In this document: positions 58,516 to 64,000 of the stretch, in pieces
How positions within the stretch are numbered: the first letter of the stretch is position 1
Layout of the letters: every line of letters begins with the position of its first letter
Assembly: GCA_037039685.1 (NCBI GenBank)
Contig: JAWNGF010000005.1
Span: 496,001-560,000 of the forward strand
Source: Ceratobasidium sp. AG-K
Lineage: Eukaryota > Basidiomycota > Agaricomycetes > Cantharellales > Ceratobasidiaceae
Reading direction: 5' to 3'
Length of the DNA stretch: 64,000 nucleotides
Notes under the pieces: generated by a model
What the model was told of the DNA's origin: nothing
The model's input: the letters and a program-made list of their open reading frames with translations, nothing else
Database searches by the model: none
Made by a program: the position numbers and the translations under genes

Positions 58516-60059
58516 CAGTATGCAACAAAATTATGCAGACTTTCAGTGCTTGTAACGTATACGTGTCATATTGATGGAGCCAGCCATCCAATAAATATAT
58601 AAAATTAAGTAAAAGGTATAGAGGCATGAGAAATACAGGATAGAAAAAGAACGACATGATTTGGTAAGGAAATGGTTGAGTTATGAGCAAAACATATCAT
58701 GGGGGTTCTCTGTACAATTTAGTAACGGGAAAAATGGTGACCTCAATCAGTAGCGAATAGCACCTCCTTTCCATTTCAAAACCAGTGCCATCCTCTTTGG
58801 CATACTCTCAATCAATTTCTGACAATATTCAGGTGCAAACCCATTCCATTCGTCTTGAACTTGCTCCCAGAGCTCGAGGATCCCGTTGGGCAAGTTTTTG
58901 TAGGTTCCAAGACGCCTTTGCAGCTCTGCCCACAGATTTTCAATTGGGTTGAGGTCTGGTGAGTATGCTGGCCACTCCAGTACCTCCATTCCAGAATCTT
59001 CAAACCACTTGAGACAAATTTTAGCCTTGTGGGCACTTGCATTGTCTTGTTGGAAAATCACCGTCTCTGGCTCCAACCCTAAATGCTCAACACTGTTGCT
59101 GAGTTCTTCCTTCAAAATCCGCAGGTATAACTCCTTAGCAAGTGTTCCTTCTATCCTGCACCCAATCCTGGTTCCCTCATATCCTATACACCCCCAGAAC
59201 ATCAAAGACCCGCCGCCAAAATTTCCTGTCTCCACTGTCAGCCTCTCAAAAAGCTCCTTCCCTCCACAAACCCAGCCCCATTTGACGCCATTGGACCCCA
59301 GACAATTGATCTTTGTTTTGTCCAACCATAACACCTGTTTTCAATCTTCTATTGCCCAATTCTGGTGTGCCAGGGCAAAGGCAAGTCACTCCCTCCAAGC
59401 ACGTGCAGTGAGCTTTGGTTTCTTGACCTTCTTCACGGCCTTAAGACCAGCGCTTTTCAAGGCACGTCGAACTGTTTGAGGATGCATGGTGACCCCTGTA
59501 ATGTTTGACAGTAATTGCGTGGCTTGGGTAGCCAATACTGAATTTCCGTGGGTGACAAGACACACAGCATGGCGGACTGCGGTTGGGCAAAGTTTGCGGG
59601 GCCGCCCACTTGCAGGCTTTGGGAGGTCAGGACAATGCTCAGCACATACACTAGTCACTGTACCACGTGCAACGCGGCAATCAGAGACAATTTGAGTGAC
59701 GGAGTGTCCAGAATCGAGTCCACAGAGGATAGAATTGAGCTTATGCTCAGAGATTGCTTTGGGCATGATTGACGTGAGAAATGATTGATTTAATGTCTTG
59801 TAGGAACCATTACAATATTTATATACCCGGTAGGCTGGTCAGAAACACGTTACAAAATTGTACACACATACTGTGAGTTTTGTCTGATTTATTACTCTGC
59901 CATTTCTGCATGGAACTCTGCGCAACAAACTGGAGCCGTTATCTCACATGTTTTACTACCCATCTGAGTTTTTCATTCAATTATTAGGGGTTTTGGCTGG
60001 AGTGTACAACTGAGACATTACAAAGGTGCCCGGCGTTTGTACAAATTTGTTGCAAACTA
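58516..60059 (-). mobile_element. Tc1/mariner element inserted in gypsy RT, complete ends
   Basis: 1,544 bp, flanked by TA at 58514-58515 and 60060-60061. Terminal inverted repeats are similar: CAGTATGCAACAAAATTATG on the left and TAGTTTGCAACAAATTTG on the right (reverse strand). Removing the element with one TA rejoins the RT frame without loss (...GGT CCT ATG AAC AAA...). Confidence 0.92.
58747..59766 (-). pseudogene. Tc1-family transposase (DD34E) with two internal stops
   Basis: Begins MPKAISEHKLNSILCGLDSG, with a helix-turn-helix (VTQIVSDCRVARGTVTSV) and a second DNA-binding part (GVTMHPQTVRRALKSAGLKA). Stops (TGA) follow RAWRE and NWAIED. The catalytic domain has VLWLDKTKINCLGS, VIFQQDNASAHKAK and SPDLNPIENLWAEL, with 34 residues between the second Asp and Glu. 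It ends KWKGGAIRY and a proper stop at 58747. The WSDET motif is changed to WLDKT. Related to, but clearly diverged from, the transposase at 48254. Inactive as it stands. Confidence 0.92.
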
Positions 60060-60061
60060 TA

Positions 60062-60816
60062 GGACCAAAGTGTTGGACCAATCTGAGTTCCCTAGGTCCT
60101 TCTGGGTTCTTGGTGTCTTGCCCTTATTTGACAAAGAAAGTTGCTGCGGCTACTGGCGATTTGCTTGGACAGATCTTTCCGGCAGCTAATTCTTCATCAA
60201 GGTACTTCCTAAGGGCAATAGATTCCGCAAGAGATAAGGGGATGGGCCTAGCTGGTTTAGGAAGTTCTGCTCCTTCCACCAAGTCAATGGAACAGTTGTA
60301 GGGTCAATGGTCTGGAATACGTTTGAATTTTTCTTCACTGAAGACCCCTGCAAAGTCTTTGAATTCTTCTGGTATGTCTTCTATTTCGGCAATTCTTCCA
60401 ATAATAGACTCCAGTCGCCATGAGATAGTTTTCAAGTGCCAATCGATGATAGGGTTGGCTTCTTCCAGCCATCCTAGTCCCAAGATTATGTCTGTTTCTC
60501 CTGTTGGCATAGCAGAGAAACTTTGTTGGAATTCTTTCCCTTTGAGGTCAAATTTTAGGTCAGCCTTGAAGCGAATTTGGTGTGCAAGTTCTTTTCCTTG
60601 GATTCCAATAACCTTCCATGGAGTTGAGAGTTCTTTTAGTGCAATGTTGTTTCTTTGGGCCCATGTGATGTCAATGAAGTTTTTTGAGGCTCCTGAATTG
60701 ATCAGAGTGGCTACAGGTGCTGTGATTCCAGTAATGTTGGTGTAAACAATTGTTGATTCTCTGGTTGCTCTAAGGTACATTGTATCCATTACTGGTTCCT
60801 TGGTCTCTCCACACAC
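60062..60816 (-). pseudogene. gypsy pol: protease and RT start (before the Tc1 insertion point)
   Basis: An aspartic protease domain with TLINSGASKNFIDITWAQRN, in which the catalytic DSG is NSG, and DIILGLGWLEEANPIIDWH. The RT lead-in follows: IPEEFKDFAGVFSEEKF, a stop, then YNCSIDLVEGAELPKPARPI, LDEELAAGKICPSKSPVAAA, a second stop after TFFVK, and PRELRLVQHFGP up to the Tc1 junction. The Asp-to-Asn change is a G-to-A transition. Confidence 0.9.
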
Positions 60817-60902
60817 AGTTAGAGGGAGACCCTGTCTTTTCCCAATTCTGGTTCATCCTCAATTTTTCCTTCTTGTCCTTTTAGTCCTGGTTCTTCCTTC
60901 TT

Positions 60903-62815
60903 CTACTCCTTTTCTGGACATTTTGCTAGCATGTGTTTATCTGATCCACATTTCAAGCATCTTTTGGACAAGATCCTTGCTTTGTAAATGTTGTCAGGCA
61001 GTCTTTTCATGGAACTGGATGATGAAGCTATTGTTTTTCTTCCCATGGTATTCCTGATTGCCTGTAGCTTCTGATCAATGGAGTTTGCAATTGAGATCCA
61101 CCAGTCCAGAGATAACTCCCGCTCTGTTCCATCTTTGTTAATTAGGGTTAACTCAAATCGGGCTAGCTTGGTCTTGACTTCAGGCTTCAGCCCTTCCTTG
61201 AATTGATTAATCACAGCTTCTTGGCCCCAGTTTACGTTGACCAATAAATATTGGAATTCAGAAGCATAGTTTGCTACCAAATTGTTCTGCTTGCACTTCT
61301 GGATATTGGCTTTGGCCTTTGCTTTCTTGTTTGGCTTGCTGAATTGTTCCATGAAATGGGCTCTGAAGTTTCCCCATGAGGCTAGGTTTTTGTTATTCTC
61401 TCCCTGGTTTAGTGATCGTAGCAATACTTGTGCCCAATGAGTAGCCGCCTTGTTCTTGGTTTTGAAGTTGGCAAGTGCTTCACGGATCCATTCTTCATGA
61501 GAATTGTACTGATTGCCTAATCGGACAAAATAGCTTTCCATTTGTGTGATGAACATTTCGGCTCCTTCCCCCTTTTTTCCGTCAAAGGGTTCCGGTTGTG
61601 TGACTTTTGGGTGACGAGATTCCCTGCCAGTGTTAGATTTTCAGTGAGGCGTTGGAGCCTTTGTTCTAGTTCGTCAATTTGGGTTGATTCGGCCTCTGGA
61701 TGTGATGGGGAATTTGATTGTCTAGATGGATTCTCAGCATGTAATGATGCTTTGTCCATTTCTTCTCAAAGATTATTGATAGCTTCTTGTATTGTGGTGA
61801 TTCGCGTAGTGTTGGCGGTTCCTTCTTGTTGCAGGTTTTCCAAGCCTTGTGTCACAGCTTCATTCCATTTGAGCTTTCCTTGCCTAGTGGTATTGAGTTC
61901 TTTGTGGACATTGTTTACAAGTCCTTGTGTGTTTGTAACCTCATTTTGTAGTTGGGTTACATCTTGACCAACTAGGAAGGTGTTATGTTCACTGTTTCTT
62001 GCGGCATTGAGAATATCTGTGAGGGTTCCTTGAAGAGTGTTGATGGAGTTGTTGAAGATCTGCTGATTATTTGCCAAGACCTGGGTGGCCTGTTCTAACC
62101 TGTTGAGTCTTCTGTCAATCACTATTCCCATTCCCTCAATGACCCTTAAGAGTGTGTTGTGTCTTCCAAGGTGAAGATCATCAAGGTCATCAAGATTGCC
62201 AATCACGGTTCTACTGCTGGAGCTGGAACTTGAACTGAGATTTCCAGGTACGTCTTGGTCCTCCGTTGTTGGTTGCTGGGAATATCCTTGTGGTCCATAT
62301 GGCAGTGCAGGGTTTATGGGTGTCACGGCTTGGGAGCTTATTGGGATTGGACCGGCATTGGTGATAGTACCTCCAATCTGGGGAACTTGCGGAGCATGTG
62401 GAATGTGTGGCGTAGGTGGGGGTCTGATAGGGACAAGGGATATGCCCCCATGAGCTTCAGGCTGGGGGGAAAAGAACTGTCTTCTGAATGCCATGGGCCA
62501 TAGTGGACGTGAGGGTCCGGGACTTGCGTTAGAAATGGGAATTCAAATTGTGGTTGGTGTGGGGTCATCGGTGATATCTCCTGGTTCCCTATTAATAATT
62601 GTAGGTTCTTCTTGGATGACTGAAGCATTTTTGGTATTGAACGTTCTGGGCATAGAAGCTTGACTTTGTGCTCGAGACCTTGCTGGTCCTCCAGCCCGTG
62701 CTTGTGCGATATCTTGTTCATTGAGAGAACTTGTGGGTCTTGCAGCCCTACTTGGTCCTCTCCTTGTTGATAGTGGGGTTGAGAGGCGTGATCCTGCATC
62801 CTCCTGGATGGACAT
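60903..62815 (-). pseudogene. gypsy gag, split by two stops and a frameshift
   Basis: The ATG at 62815 lies about 22 bp after the 5' LTR. The first piece (62543-62815) is Arg/Ser-rich. After a stop come a Pro-rich part (ISLVPIRPPPTPHIPHAPQV), a long coiled-coil-like region (NRLEQATQVLANNQQIFNNS and on), another stop, and a second helical piece (IDELEQRLQRLTENLTLAG). After a frameshift the capsid-like core follows (EEWIREALANFKTKNKAATH; SWGNFRAHFMEQFSKPNKKA; YASEFQYLLVNVNWGQEAVI) and a zinc knuckle CLKCGSDKHMLAKC near the end. Gag would form the cytoplasmic particle; this copy cannot. Confidence 0.85.
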
Positions 62816-62837
62816 GATTGATAAGCTTGTTTTGTAA

Positions 62838-63294
62838 TGTCGTAAGCTTCTTCTTGGTGGCTATGAGACAAGCTGCAATGGAGAGTGGACGGCACTAAGA
62901 CCTAAGCGACCTCTTGAACCGCAACACACTTAAGTGTCTGTAGGCACTTGAGGGTAGGGGTGGTTCAAAGTGTCACTCAGAAGGGATGTTTGACGAGACA
63001 AAACAAGCTGGGGTTTACCCGGCTTGTTAGTCCTCTATATATATTCAAGAAGAGGGCAAGTCATACAAGGTGCAGCCACATGAGTCAAAGCAGTCAACCA
63101 ATCAGGAGTGTCTGTATGAGTCATGCTGTATGAACAGACATGACTTGTGCAAAGCACACCTGCGTTACACAATGTAACAGGAAAACCACACGGAGGTGGC
63201 AACGCTGTGGGAAAAGAGAAACAAAACATAACACACAGTCACAAGACAGGGCAAGACGCAGACAAGTCCAATGGAGTGAGCAAGGCCCACAACA
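62838..63294 (-). repeat. 5' LTR of the 8.8-kb gypsy element
   Basis: 457 bp, TGTCGTAAGC to CCCACAACA, partner of 54536-54982. The same TATA-like CTATATATAT lies at about 63036. Confidence 0.93.
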
Positions 63295-63299
63295 GAAGC
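63295..63299. repeat. target site duplication GAAGC, right copy
   Basis: GAAGC directly after the LTR end, matching 54531-54535. Confidence 0.92.
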
Positions 63300-64000
63300 C
63301 TTCTAGCCACTTGTTGGTGTTTTCCAGTAGCGCATCTGTTTCAGGGTGGTATGCTGTGCTGAAAGTAGGGTGTATTCCTAGACACCTGTATACTACTTCT
63401 AGGAACTGTGATTTGAAGGTTGTTCCTCTGTCTGATACTGTGGTTTTGGGGAATCCATGGATTTGCCATATATGTTGGACAAAGATCTCTGCTGGTTGTT
63501 CCAAGTTTGTTGCTTTTTTACAGGCAATGAAATGTGCCATTCTTGAGAAGTGATCAATTACTACCAGGATACTATCTTTGCCTTCCAACTTTGGTATCTT
63601 GACAATGAAGTCATATGCAATGTCTTCCCATGGCTATTCAGGATGAGGTAATGGTCTCAGGGGGACTGATTGTTTACATCCCTTCCCCTTTGGCATGTTG
63701 CACATGAGTCAACATATTGGTTGACTTGTGCTTTCATGCCTGGCCAGTAGTATTTTGTTGATGTAAATTCAAATGTTCAGGCTTGTCCTTGGTGTCCAGC
63801 TATTTGGCTGTTGAGATATAGCCTTAGGATATTTAGTCGTATGTCCTTATCTTCAGGGATGACAGTTTTCCTTTGGTACCAAAGAAGGTTTTTGTTGAAC
63901 TCATAGTCCCTGAATTGCTTTTTTATGGTTGGGGGTAGATCTTCCTTTCCCTTGACCATTGATACCTGGGTACTAAGGTTTTTGTCCTCTTCTTGTCCTT
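63300..64000 (-). pseudogene. oldest gypsy element, integrase N-terminal part, runs off the right edge
   Basis: Minus-strand integrase: a zinc-finger end (LNSQIAGHQGQA near 63777) after a spacer (KGKEDLPPTIKKQFRDYEF), then the catalytic core SILVVIDHFSRMAHFIACKK, FPKTTVSDRGTTFKSQFLEV and YHPETDALLENTNKWLEGF. This breaks exactly at the target duplication of the younger element and continues at 54530. TDALLENTNKW replaces the usual TDGQTERVNQW. Confidence 0.85.

Larger units (their letters stand above)
54536..63294 (-). mobile_element. nested Ty3/gypsy chromovirus (8.8 kb including an inserted Tc1)
   Basis: Two LTRs, 5-bp target duplication GAAGC, gag, pol with chromodomain and an extra 3' ORF, all on the minus strand. 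A 1.54-kb Tc1 sits in the RT. Without the Tc1 the element would be about 7.2 kb. It lies inside the integrase gene of an older gypsy element, whose frame resumes exactly after one copy of the duplication. It carries many nonsense and missense changes and is inactive. Confidence 0.93.

Overview
The window looks like nuclear DNA from a filamentous basidiomycete. The genes on the left carry many short introns (about 45-65 nt) with GT...AG ends, and one encodes a GH7 cellulase with a C-terminal cellulose-binding module. The mix of genes and the Ty3/gypsy chromoviruses with extra 3' ORFs suggest an Agaricomycete, possibly a Rhizoctonia/Ceratobasidium relative. That placement is inference, not demonstrated.

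Left part (1-24,665) is ordinary gene space with normal CpG content. In order: a partial Bem46/ABHD13-like alpha/beta hydrolase (-), a Zn2Cys6 fungal transcription factor with a predicted 9-nt micro-exon (-), about 8 kb without a recognisable gene, a conserved basidiomycete protein of unknown function (+), a GH7 cellobiohydrolase with CBM1 (-), a type-B carboxylesterase with an in-frame stop near its N-terminus (-), ribosomal protein uS11/RPS14 (-), a single-pass membrane protein (-) and a BTB/POZ protein (-). Exon structures were worked out by hand from splice signals and frame continuity.

At 24,666-24,780 there are 23 uninterrupted TAACC repeats, a telomere-like tract with a 5-bp unit. It marks a sharp boundary. 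To its right the DNA is a repeat island strongly depleted of CpG (none seen from about 32,400 to 34,275) with almost no intact ORFs.

Right part (24,781-64,000) holds a dead non-LTR retrotransposon, a ~165-bp satellite with a 329-bp higher-order period and a conserved palindrome, a ~1.05-kb tandem duplication, three solo LTRs of one family (two with perfect 5-bp target duplications), a chromovirus flanked by two LTRs of that family, a second truncated gypsy element abutting a Tc1 transposon, and a 693-bp foldback MITE. The last 11 kb is a three-level nest: a Tc1 (58,516-60,059) lies in the reverse transcriptase of an 8.8-kb gypsy chromovirus (54,536-63,294), which lies in the integrase of an older gypsy element. 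Both insertions keep their target duplications, and the host reading frame resumes exactly when each insert is removed in thought. All three gypsy elements with a readable 3' end carry an extra ORF after the chromodomain or integrase region, in the position of env. This is the best candidate here for something little described.
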